A DNA stretch of 64,000 nt from Sphaerolaimus hirsutus (Eukaryota; Nematoda; Chromadorea; Monhysterida; Sphaerolaimidae), in the NCBI GenBank assembly GCA_964036195.1, contig OZ038452.1, positions 4,830,704 to 4,894,703 of the forward strand. The letters run 5' to 3'. Every line of letters begins with the position of its first letter. Position 1 is the first letter of the stretch. Positions 1-10,900 of this stretch are shown here, piece by piece. The translations under genes and the position numbers were made by a program. Below the pieces are notes generated by a model. It was not told the origin of the DNA. It was given only the letters and a program-made list of their open reading frames with translations, and did no database searches.

Positions 1-355
1 TTTGTAAAAATCACTTTTTACAGACTGTTAATAGTATACAGTCTAGAGACGGCACAATTTACACTGAAATATATTTTTACCACAATAAAACGGTAACAAG
101 AGTAATAAACTGATAAAGAAGCATTTTTCTCATCACATTACGTTACATCGGTTTAGCTATCGGTAAATTTTCTGCATAATTTATCATACCATTTATAAAT
201 GACAATACGCTAGTGTCCTCCATAAAACCAGCATTATACGCAGAAAATATGTAACTAACTCAAACAAAAAAGGTGAATACTAAAAGCCACAAAAGGAATG
301 AAATCAGTCAACTCAAATCACGAATACGCTCATAAACTGCAGTGCACCCACCCAC
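1..355. other. AT-rich sequence, no gene seen
   Basis: This is AT-rich sequence downstream (on the minus strand) of the RhoGAP exon. It is probably intron of that gene, because a donor site lies at its edge. I see no coding block, RNA gene or clear repeat in it. Confidence 0.4.
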
Positions 356-491
356 CTTATGCGTCTGCCCTGGCGCCCGCCAGACATCCTTCTTATACGG
401 CCCCTCCTTGTTCACCTTGAGCAACAGCACCAACAGCGTGGCGGGGATGTCGTGCGGGAACGCGTCGGACACGGGCACGCCGAACTTCACC
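356..491 (-). CDS. RhoGAP domain exon (partial gene)
   Basis: This exon encodes the N-terminal part of a Rho GTPase-activating domain, which stimulates GTP hydrolysis on Rho-family GTPases. Visible motifs are FGVPVSDAFPHDIPATLL, then LLLKVNKEGPYKKDVWRAPG; the VWRAPG stretch sits where RhoGAP proteins carry the arginine finger (usually IFR.SG). The pattern of a long helix followed by GP-x3-D/G-[IV]-[FW]-R is closest to ARHGAP20/TAGAP-type GAPs as I remember them. The exon has an acceptor at 493-492 and a donor AAG|GTGGGT at 355-354, so the rest of the GAP domain lies left of the window. It joins in phase to the exon at 1575-1696. Exact family membership is inference. Confidence 0.6.
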
Positions 492-548
492 CTACCAGAT
501 AAAAATAAGTGCTCAACATTTCATCGCATCGCCACATAACGACAAAAT

Positions 549-819
549 GGCCCTACACATACCAGTTGACAACGACACCAAGTGTCAACTGGTCCCCATC
601 CCAATTCAATGCTTGCTCACGTGTAACATCACGCATTATTGTATACACCGACCCCGCACATCGCACACACCGCAATTTTTCCAACACCACAGCTTCACTT
701 GCAACACGCTCAACACCTTTGCATTCGAACATCGTTTGTCGGCAGACGCGACCAAACTCCAAATTGGAATGGAAACCAGTTCACATCCGGTGTAGTCATC
801 AACTAGTCTGTGTAGGGCC
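549..819. mobile_element. MITE, family A (TIR ggccctacacacactag)
   Basis: Inverted ends resembling ggccctacacacactag flank a core that also recurs inverted (caaatgtcaactggttccc, cccatcccaattcaaagc). The same family recurs near 6595, 17932, 32943, 33856 and 35026. No ORF is present, so it is non-autonomous. It lies in the intron of the RhoGAP gene. Confidence 0.7.
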
Positions 820-1538
820 TAGGGTTGGGACGATATATCGTATCGAATATCGAATATCGGATATCGACCATTTTTTCATATCGAATATCGATATCGAAAA
901 TTTTGAAAAAATATCGAATATCGATATCGAATATCGACCATTTTTTCGATATTCTATACTCCCTGGGCCTGACTTCAAATAAGCCAGGAATGACACTATT
1001 AGAAGGCGATTTCATAAGCAATTTTAACAAATTTTGCGCGCAAGCGCGCACTTTGTTCTCACATGACTGGTATTTTTGTTTCAGCACTTGCGGCAGCATC
1101 AAATCTTGTGCAAATGCTCTCTCAGATATTCACATAAGAGTATATGTATGTTTAATAGCTACATACACCATGGAAACATCAATGGCACCATGGCATGTCA
1201 CCTATAAATGGGGCTGGCACCTTTTCCTTACCACATCTGTCACATTTTTAAATCATTTTCTCATTTTGATCATTGTGTGCCATTTAAATTTGTATCATCT
1301 ACTTTTCAGTAGAGATGATCAGTTGGGTTTGTGATCAAATGGAAATGGAATATGCCAAATGAAAATATGCCCTGCTATACCAAAAGCAAAATATCGAAAA
1401 TATCGAAATATCGAATATGGAGCATTTTTTAATATCGAATATCGATATCGAGGGTCCATATCGTATCGATATCGAATATCGAGTTTTAGAAAAAAATATC
1501 GAATATCGATATCAAAAAGTCATATCGTCCCAACCCTA
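820..1538. mobile_element. hAT-like MITE nested in the end of a family A MITE
   Basis: The ends are tagggttgggacgatat and its inverse. The interior is built of tatcgaatatcg repeats. The flanking 8 bases are gtagggcc (812-819) and gcagggcc (1539-1546), a 7/8 target-site duplication. An 8-bp duplication with a TAGGG terminus points to the hAT superfamily. Confidence 0.7.
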
Positions 1539-1574
1539 GCAGGGCCGTAACCCAATTCAAAAACCCAGTCCAAC

Positions 1575-1696
1575 TTCTCGATGGGCCTGGCGCGGTATCT
1601 GTGCGCGTACGGGTCGGTGGGGCTGCCGCCGCACAGCACCATCGAGTAGCTCAGCGCGGCCACCGTCATTGCCGCGCGGCGCTCACCAGCGGCATT
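1575..1696 (-). CDS. Upstream exon of the RhoGAP gene
   Basis: This 122-base exon has a good acceptor (tgcccctcag, minus strand) and an open GC-rich frame including the segments NAAGERRAAMTVAALSYSM and GGSPTDPYAHRYRARPIEK. I do not recognise a domain in it. The donor AA|GTTGGA at 1574 leaves two bases that complete a lysine codon with the first base of the 356-491 exon, giving PIEK-VKFGVP, so both exons probably belong to one transcript. An alternative is a later donor (GTTACG near 1553), which would not keep the frame. The 5' end of the gene is not found; it may start between here and about 4.9 kb. Confidence 0.45.
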
Positions 1697-1823
1697 CTGA
1701 GGGGCAGCAAGTGTGATAATTTGATAAGGGGTGATAAGTAAAGGTGTCTCAGTTGGGGGTGGCAAGCGATTTTTTTCGCGGCACCTGGTCGCTGAAAAAT
1801 AGGTGATATTTATAGGCTGTTAG

Positions 1824-2438
1824 TAGGGTTGGAAAAAAAATCGATTTTTTTAACAAATTAGTCCATTTCTCTCAAAAATCGCCTCTGAGGGTAATAAAAG
1901 ACATTTGATAGGCAGTGCACAGTTATTTTTTCTGTGGTAATATAAGTACTGTAGAGCTGTGGAAAAGCTTAAAAGTCAGTGATTTTGGAGTTTAAAAGTG
2001 ATAAAATTGTTATATTTGCTGTGTGAATAAAATTTCATCGACCATTTGCAATTACGTTTGCAGAAATTGCATGTTTTTGCTGAGAACACAATAAAAATCA
2101 CTCTTTAAGTGAACATGGATGCATTTCCATTTACGTTTGATATGAAAACACATGCAAAACAATGTATACTTCCCCCAATGATTCACAGCCTACCTTACAT
2201 GCTTAAAAGCACACAGAAAAAGTGCTACACCACCAAATTGCTAGTAAAAGCCATGCAAAAGCAACTTGTGGATTGCTTGCATGAGACTGCGTGCATGCGC
2301 GCAAAATTTTTGCATTTTACCTAGTGCATGAGTACCAAAATTTTCCCCCAGTGATTTTTTTTTAATCGACGCCGGAGCTGCGATTTAAAAAAAAAAATAA
2401 TTTAAAAAAATCGCTTAAAAAACCGCTTGCCAACCCTA
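1824..2438. mobile_element. hAT-like MITE with perfect 8-bp duplication
   Basis: The termini are tagggttgg and ccaaccct(a). Identical 8-bp flanks, gctgttag, lie at 1816-1823 and 2439-2446. The interior holds an AT-rich non-coding core with a gcatgcgcgcaaaatttt motif. The near-TIR sequence is poly-A/T with tcgattttt. No transposase is present. Confidence 0.85.
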
Positions 2439-2572
2439 GCTGTTAGACACGTGAAATAGTGATTTTAGAGGTGAAAATGTATAAAAAGGCTTATTTTAAG
2501 CCCTAATTAGGGGGGGGCACCGCCCCCCGCTCGAAAAATCCTGGCTAAGCCACTGCGCTGATACATAGTTAC

Positions 2573-2822
2573 CGTAAATCCTCGAATAAGTCCCCCTCTC
2601 AAATAATTCCCCCTCGAATAATTCCCATGAAAACACCACAAATGATAATATGTATGAGAAATTGCGCGCTTGCGCGCGAAAAAAAAGGCAAAATACCTAG
2701 TGCAAGTCTACCAGAAACTTTGCCTTTGATTTTTTTTAAATTAAAATCAGTTTTCACCGTTTGATATTAAAAAAAATCAGATTTAAAAAAAATCGGTTTA
2801 AAAAAATCTAGTGACAACCCTA
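2573..2822. repeat. Fragments of a family C MITE and a hAT-like MITE
   Basis: The sequence accgtaaatcctcgaataag at 2571 begins a fragment of the common family C element (accgtatttcctcgaaatac). From about 2640 to 2822 there is a diverged right half of the hAT-like element seen at 1824-2438, ending in gacaaccct. Both are truncated. Confidence 0.5.
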
Positions 2823-4912
2823 CGCAAATGTCATATTTTACATCTAACAGTATCACAAATAAATAGAATGCGACGGGGGCAATCAAGTGGTGATAAATAT
2901 GTTATATATTTATACATTTTGCATAAACTGAGAGCTGATTGTGAAGAATTCTACTAAAAATAAACATGTGCGCTGGAAATTTGCATGCATTTTCAATTAT
3001 ATGCACTTAATCTAGGAATGGTGGGACCAGTATTTATCGCATACATTAACCCAATATCTTAACAAGAACTAATAAATAAAGTCTGCGGTGTCTGCGGACC
3101 CTTTTCAACATGCATTAGAAATTCTGAATGTCACTACCTGCCTATCGTAAACGAAATATTTACCCAAAAATTGGATGGGTCCCAATGCTAAGGTAAATGC
3201 GGCAGGCTACGTGACATCGTGTTATGCTCAAGCGTATTCAAAGCAGTTAGATATTTGAGGTTTCTGCAGAACTTCTGCAGGTTTGAGGCACACCGTATCA
3301 AATTACAGAACTACACGGATAACTTGGAATTGTGCCAATTTTGCACAAATCAGGTATTTCAACCCCACCGCACTGACACATACCCCCCCCCCAAACGCAA
3401 AAACGCGTCCAATAAACCCTTCACACCTGAAATGCATATGTTTGAGCTGCGCCGCCGGCACGAGTAAATCCATGCAAACCATAAACGGACAATTAATTAG
3501 CCGCCAACGACATGTATATGGTAATATTTGATATCAAGCAGTAATTCGATAGGGCCAAAATACGCACAAACGCCAGCCAGTCAGCTGCTACATTGTAAAT
3601 CACTGGAAAGGCGATTTTGCCTGCGCAGGTAAAGAGAATAAAAGCCACATTGACAACGGAATTGTTGAAGCATGAAATCGGCTTCTCTTTGATTTGTTAC
3701 ACTCGTACGGCAAGTTGGGAAATGTCAAAATTAGTGTCGCAAAAAATGTCGGCATATTCGTTTGACTATAGAGAGTTGTGATGAAAAAATCTTGAAACAG
3801 TGCCAAAAATCGTTTAGCGGTGCATTCTAGGGAGTATCGTACGCCACGGGGTGCGGGAATAAATGGCACACATTGAACTGTTCTATGGCACGGAACGAAT
3901 GTTTCTAATACGCAATAACACACTTGTACAGAAAGAACGTAAGTTGCACACAACTTAAATTGATGCCACAAAAGTGATTTTATGCAGTTGTGTTTTCCAA
4001 TTATTCTTTCCATAACATTTTTCACACACCATTTTATTTCTAGAAAGTAAGAACTATGAATTCAGTTGTAATATTACTTACTGCTGCATGGTAGACTGAA
4101 ATTTTTGTACATCATTAAAATGTTTTTGAGTGCTGCATTTCTTTCCACAATAAACTGACACCCATCACAGAAATATAGGAGGAATTTGTACTTCTTTGCA
4201 CAATTTGCATGCAAGCTGAATTTTTACCCTTCAAAAGTGTTGCGTTGCTCAGATTTCAAATTTCAGCATTTGTAGTTCTGCGTGCAAAAATGTTCAAACA
4301 ATTCAGAAAAATGAGGGTGTGGCATGCCATTGGCCCCACACAAACTAGTTGAACATTTCCCAAACTAATAGATCTGTTATACCACATCTGAGTTTACCAT
4401 AATGACACACTGCAAATGAAAAAAATGCATTTGCACATTCAGTTTCAGTCAGTTTGAATGATTTTAGTGAGTAAAAAGATTGAAAAGTATAGAAAGCTGA
4501 AATTTTGTGCTGTTCAGACATTACTAGATAGGATCTTCTTTGATATGACTTTTCAAAAAGCATTCACATGCATTTTGTTGAATCATTTTTCGCTCCATTA
4601 AAGTAGTTGATGGAATACCCTATGCTGCTAAACTCATGTGTGTTTATGACAGATTTGTCAGCTTTGAAAGTTTCAGTCATCAACTAGTGGGGATTGTATA
4701 GCCAATAGATCTGATAATGGTTGAATTTTTAAGCAGTAACAACAAAAATCACTCATAAAGGAGCGCAAAAACCATCTTTATCCATTTTAAATTCCCCAAT
4801 TTGCAGTGTTCCATTACGAGTATTACGTCATTATAAAGTTACACAAAAGATGCACTAAAAAACAAGATTGAAGAAAAAAGAAAATTCGAAAACTTGTCTT
4901 GTCTTTGGCGGA
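2823..4912. other. Intergenic AT-rich DNA before CWC22
   Basis: No gene is supported here. ORFs up to 141 codons exist (for example minus strand 3600-4025), but they have no recognised domain, no splice context and no coding-like base composition. The segment just before 4913 is the likely CWC22 5' UTR and promoter; I see no clear TATA element. Confidence 0.4.
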
Positions 4913-7900
4913 ATGTCTTCGCCAGAATCGGACGGAAAGCCGACCAGATCGAGCAGACGTGTGGTTTTGGACAAAAATGCCGATCGAAACATTGGAGAGG
5001 ATTCTTCAGTCGCCGGTGCGCGGATATATTGCTTCAAATTGAATTGGCAAAGTTCCAATGTTTTCGGGCCTAAGTAGTTGCTGAATTCAACTGTTCTAAA
5101 TGTACCATATACGACCGATCAAACGAAAGTTCAACTATCCCAAATGTTCTAGCGTTAATAGTTTTTAATAAATATATTTTTATGTGCGGTTTTTGTCTCG
5201 TATTTAGAAATTAAATAAAGTATATACGTGTGTTCAAACCGATTCCCGAAAATTCCCGAAATTTTGCAAATTTTTCAGAGGCAATAGTGCGCTTTCAGAA
5301 TTTATTGCCCGAACTAGGCTCCGCACGTGTTTTAGGTCAACTGACCAGGCATATCCACCCTCACCCAGCGGAACGCCGAGCGAACTCGAGCAGTGACGCG
5401 TCGAACAGGTCGCATTCCCCCTCGCCGGACTTGGAACAGCGGAGACAGCCGGCGGTGAGGCGGCGCGTGCACATCGACCCCTCGCCGCCCAGAGGACGGG
5501 AAAGGGACGGACGCAGCCCCAAGAGGAAACGGTTGGTTTTGCTTGCTTTTGAGTTGTTTGTTTTTTGGCCCTGCGCATCCTAGTTTTCACACGAAATTAC
5601 GAAAATTCATAAATGAGCTTTGAACGTGTTTGAGTTATCCATATAGAGTCATTTTTAGTTTCCATCTACTGTAGTTGACGACCAACGCATTGTAGAAAAC
5701 TCAAATGCGTTCTAAACTGATTTGTGAGTATTCGAAATTTCGTGTGAAAAGTAGTGTGCGCAGGCACTTTCAGGCCGTTGGGTATAAAAAAAATTAAACC
5801 TTGAACGTGAACGTGAGCAGTCATGGACATTTTATGATAAACGCGATATCATTGGGTCAATCATGCACTTCCTTTGCTGTTTGCGTGACTGTTCTTCAAA
5901 TTTGAAACCACGTAAATAATCACTGAAGAAAACGTTTGGCGCTCTGCTTGTAGGCGCGCGTCAAGCTCGCCTCCGAGGTCGCGTTCACCAGCCAGAAGGC
6001 AACAGCCGCGCTCGACAGTTCGGTTGCGGTCGCAGTCGCCTGGGCGACAGCGTTCTCCGGTTCGGAGGCGGTCGCGGTCTCCGGTGCGCCAGCGATCGCC
6101 GGTACGACAACGGTCGCGGTCCCCGGTGCTGTCCCGGTCTCCGGTGCGGCAGCGTTCTCCTGTACGCCAGCGGTCCCGGTCTCCTGTGGTCCAGGGTTCT
6201 CCGGTGCGAGAGCGGTCGCAGTCTCCGGTACGACAACGGTCACGGTCCCCGGTGCGACGGCGATCGCGCAGCCGTTCGCCCGTTGCGCAAACCCGCGTCG
6301 CCTGGCCACACGTTTGTCATTTTTTAACTTTTTAGATGAAACGTTAAAAGTCGTGGCACGCTAAAAAAAAACCCCTGGTTTCCCCCTGTTTCAGAATCAA
6401 ACCAAGGAACCGAAAAAGCCGAAAGATGAGACGGGCGAGCGAGTGGAAGCTCTGTTGACGACGCGCACGGGCGGCGCCTACATCCCGCCCGCTAAGCTCC
6501 GCCTTATGCAGCAGGCTATCGGCGACAAGACCAGGTGTGTGTTTTGGGCATTGCATTTGAGGTGACCACATTAGAATGGAATCGTGTCCGGAATGGACCT
6601 ACACACACTAGTTAACGACGAGACTGGTGCCCATCCCAATTCAAAGCTTGCTGGTGAACGATGGTCAAATGCAAAAGTGTTGAATCGTGTTGCAAATGGA
6701 AGCTGTAGTGCAATGCGCTGTATGTGCAATGTACAAGGCCGACATGACGTAAATATATGTGCATACTATAATGCGTAGTGTTGCCAGTTGACATTTGGTG
6801 TCTTTGTCAACTAGTGTGTGTGCAGGGCTATTCGCGGAATATTCACTTGAGCGTCTAGATTTTCGCAAAATTCAATCCTATTTTCACCAACCCTTCTTTT
6901 TTTCTCGCAGCAAAGAGTACCAACGTCTCGAGTGGGAACAACTAAAAAAGAAAATCCACGGTCTGGTGAACAAGGCGAACGTGGGCAACCTGGCGGGCGT
7001 GGTGGCCGAGCTGCTCAAGGTGAACATATTGCGCGGAAAGTAAGTTCGCTGGTTTATGTGTTTTGCGCATTCTGGGGGGGGGGGGGTTAGCGGGGCTATT
7101 TGTAGTACTATATGTGCTTATATACCTGTTTTTAGCCATTTTTCACCTATTTTTGGCGATTTTTCTCCATTTTCTCCCTTATACACCTTGAAAAAGCCTA
7201 CATATCGAACCCCCACGAAACCCGCAACACCCCCCTCAATTTTTTTAGCTATCTATCCCTCCGGAGGAGCGATTTGCTATTTATCGAACACCACCTGAGG
7301 GTCAAAATCTAGAATACCCCAGTGCAGGGGTCTCGAATGGGGGGGGGTTGGGGGGGGGGTTACCCCCCCCCCAAACCGCCCAGCTATCTATCTATCCCGG
7401 AGGCCGCTCAGCTATCTATCTATCCCGGAGGCAAAATTTTGGGCTACTACCCCCTAAACCCCCCCCAAATCGCCCAACTATCTACCTATCTGGAGCGATT
7501 TTTCAGAAACTATACCTCAATTTTCGCTCAAAATCGCTATTTTTCATACCTATATATAGATTTTCACCTCCAAAATCACTGGTTCATGCGTCTAACTGCC
7601 TATTTTCAGCTATTTTAAGTACTATATGCTCTTGTATACCCATTTTGAGCTATTTAACACCTACTTTTAGCGATTTTTCTCCCTTTTCTTCCTTCTATGC
7701 CCCGAAAAAGCCTATATATCGAACCACCACAACCCCCCCCCCAAACCCCCCCCAACCCCCCCCCAGAAAATTTTTCAGCTATCTATCCCTCCGGAGGAGC
7801 GATTTGCTATCTATCCAACCACTCGGAGGGTCAAAATTCAAGATACCCCTGCCCCAGTGCGCATGTGTTTGGGTATTTAGTTATGAAGCCTTCGAATTGT

Positions 7901-10900
7901 CGAGATCATTTCGTAAATGTGATAAATATTTGGATTTACCCAAGTCCTTGGAAATCGGATGTCGACTCCACATGTGGAGAAGTAAAAAAGCAATTTTAGA
8001 AGTGAGAACTTTTTAGAACCAATTTCTTTTCGCAGGGGTCTTCTGTGCCGGTCGATCATTCAAGCGCAAGCCTTCTCGCCTTCGTTCAGCCACGTGTACT
8101 CGGCGCTAGTTGCCATTGTCAACTCAAAGTTCCCCGATATCGGAAAACTGCTGCTCGCCAGACTAATTATACAGTTCAAACGGGCGTTTAAGCGATTAGA
8201 CAAAACTTCTGCTGCCACCGCGTGCCAATTCATTGCCCATCTGGTGAACCAGCAGGTCGGTTAGGTTACGTTTTTTTAGCGGTTTCGTTTTGGATTGTTT
8301 TGGGGAGTTGCTCAAGCTGGTTGGAGAGTTTATTATGTCTCACCGAATTTCAGGCATTTTTCTTATAATTTCGAAACCATACCTTTTTTCTTAATGGAAA
8401 ACATAAAATAAACGTTAAAAATAATGGTCAGTCAGATTTTTTTGATAAAAACCAAAAGGCAAAATGTTTGATTGACAAGGTTTTCAGCAACTTTTATATA
8501 TATATTTTCTTTTAGGGGGGTCTCATATTAACGGTCTTCAGCACTTCACATATAGCTAAGTTTCCACTCAATTTGGCCATTAAATGGCAAATATTTACCA
8601 TTTTTGCCAGGTGGCGCACGAGGTGCTCGCGCTCGAGATGCTCGCCGTGCTGCTCGAGGAGCCCACCGACGACTCGGTGGAGATTTGCGTCGGCTTCCTG
8701 AAAGAGTGCGGCGCCAAATTGACCGAATTGACGCCGCGCGGCATCGTGTCGATTTTCGATCGACTCCGCGACATTTTGTCTGACACGTCGATCGACCAGC
8801 GCACCCAGTACATGATCGAGGTGCTGTTCCACGTTCGCAAGGAGAAGTTTATCAACAATGTCGCCGTTGTCGACGAGCTCGACTTGATCGAGGAGGAGGA
8901 TCAGATCACCCATACTCTTGGCTTGGATGATGAAATTGATCCGCAGAATGCACTCAGTTGGTTTGATTTTTTCGTTGTTTTTTTGGTGTTGTAGATTGAA
9001 GTTGGCTGTGTGCCAAGGATTTAGATGATCTGTAACTGGATTTTTTTCATCAAAATGTGTGACCACCGCGTAGAGAAATCTCTGTACAATGCATGATTCG
9101 TTGAAAATGTGCAAAAATTCTCCTAATACGTAGTATTGGTACAATGTATTTGCGATGAATATTCGTTCTTGTATGTAGAAAACGCTAACAAACCACAATG
9201 ATAAATTTGTCGTCGAATGATAAATCACAAATGATGTGCGTGCATTGTAAAGTTAACTTAGCAGTGTTTTTATAAATAGTTTTAAAAAATTTGACACTTT
9301 GTAAAGTAAACCGAAAAAGCTTCAGAACCCCTGGCCCCACCCTGAACGACCACCAAACTCAAATCAGACTCCAGACTCAAAAATTTCCAAAAACTCTCAC
9401 CCAACAATCTCTCATTCCATCCACCCCCAGACGTGTTTCGCTTCGACGAGAACTTCGAGGAGGAGGAGCAAATGTACGAAGAGATTCGCAAGGAGATCCT
9501 CGGCGACGATGAGGGCGCCGAGTCCGAGGAGGCTGACGAGTCCGACGGCGAGCAGGCCGAGCTGGCTGCTGGTCGGTTTGGATTTTCTGTTGTTGTTTTT
9601 GTTGTGTGGCTTGGGCGGGTTTCCAAGGCCCAAAACTGTAGTGCGTTAGGGCGGTCGTGTTCAATACGAGAGGTTCGGGTTCGATTCCCGCCTGAGGCGA
9701 GTGCAATTTTGCACTCTTTCTGTAGATACTATTCATCGTTTTTCTTCTTGAAAAGTTTTTCCATTTCAAATCAAAATGTGAATTTTTGATTTTGTCGACC
9801 TGTCGATTTACCTACGTTCTACTTTCAAGTGTCGATCATTAGGTGTATACCTGGTGCCATTCCCAGACCCTTTAAAATGTCCTGCAAAGTATCCAAAGTT
9901 ATAAAATGTCAAATTTTCTTTACTGGTCATTTTACATGACATCTGACGCTTTGCATGACATTTTACTTTTACAGGGCAGTTCACAGCGTCTTTTGTGTTC
10001 CCTGGGGGAGAACTCAACAACTTGTCTGGTGAAAGGAAGATGATATTTAGGTGGCAAAAAACATTGTAAGTGACAAGAAAGGTCCTGTCAATTCGACCTT
10101 TTTCCCCACATGATGCATTTTTGACTGGCAGATTGCATGTCATTTAACATTTTCCAGGGCATTTTACATGATTTTAGACACTGCGTGACATTGACATTTT
10201 CCAGGTCATTTTAGTTGACTTTAAACACTTTACATGGCAATTGACATTTTACAAAGTACGAGACAGCACTGGGCGCCTGAAAATACCCCCTTCTCTCAGA
10301 CTTGAAATACCCCCCCCCCCTCAATTTCTCTCTCAGATGCAGCCCAGACAGCCGGAGGCACAATGATAGTGGACAACACTGAGGCAAATTTGGTAGCGTT
10401 CAGACGCACCGTGTACCTGACTCTGCAGTCGTCGCTGGACTTTCAAGAGGCCTGCCACAAACTGCTTAAAATGCAGATTAGACCAGAATTGGAGGTAATT
10501 TTGATTTTTTAGGTTTGATTGTAGTTTTAGACGTGGGATTTGGAAAGTATTTACGTCCCGGAAAACAACAACAATTTATCGCTTAGTACGTGACCCCGGT
10601 TTTTTCTTTTTTAACTATGTTTTTGTGAAACTGCGCTCATAAATATGTATGCTGCTCGCGCGTATGCTCGACAAAGACACTACCGTATTTCTTCTAATAT
10701 AAGAGCGCCGTTCTATTTTTCTAACTTTCTTACGAAGTTCTCACTTTTTTACCTGCCTTTTATTGGAGGTGCCGTTCTATTGGATGTATGCCGTTCTATT
10801 AGAAGAAATACGGTATAAGTTTTTACAGCCTTATATAAGGATGTAGATGGTATAAACGATGTTCTAACGTAACAGAAGTATTTTGAACGTCTGTTATGCA

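Noticed and set aside
3600-4025. 141-codon minus-strand frame
   Set aside because: No recognisable domain, no initiation or splice context, AT-rich composition; likely chance.
4855-5058. Minus-strand frame overlapping CWC22 exon 1
   Set aside because: The plus frame starts with a reasonable ATG and joins the next CWC22 exon in phase; the minus frame has no partner exon. Both remain tentative.
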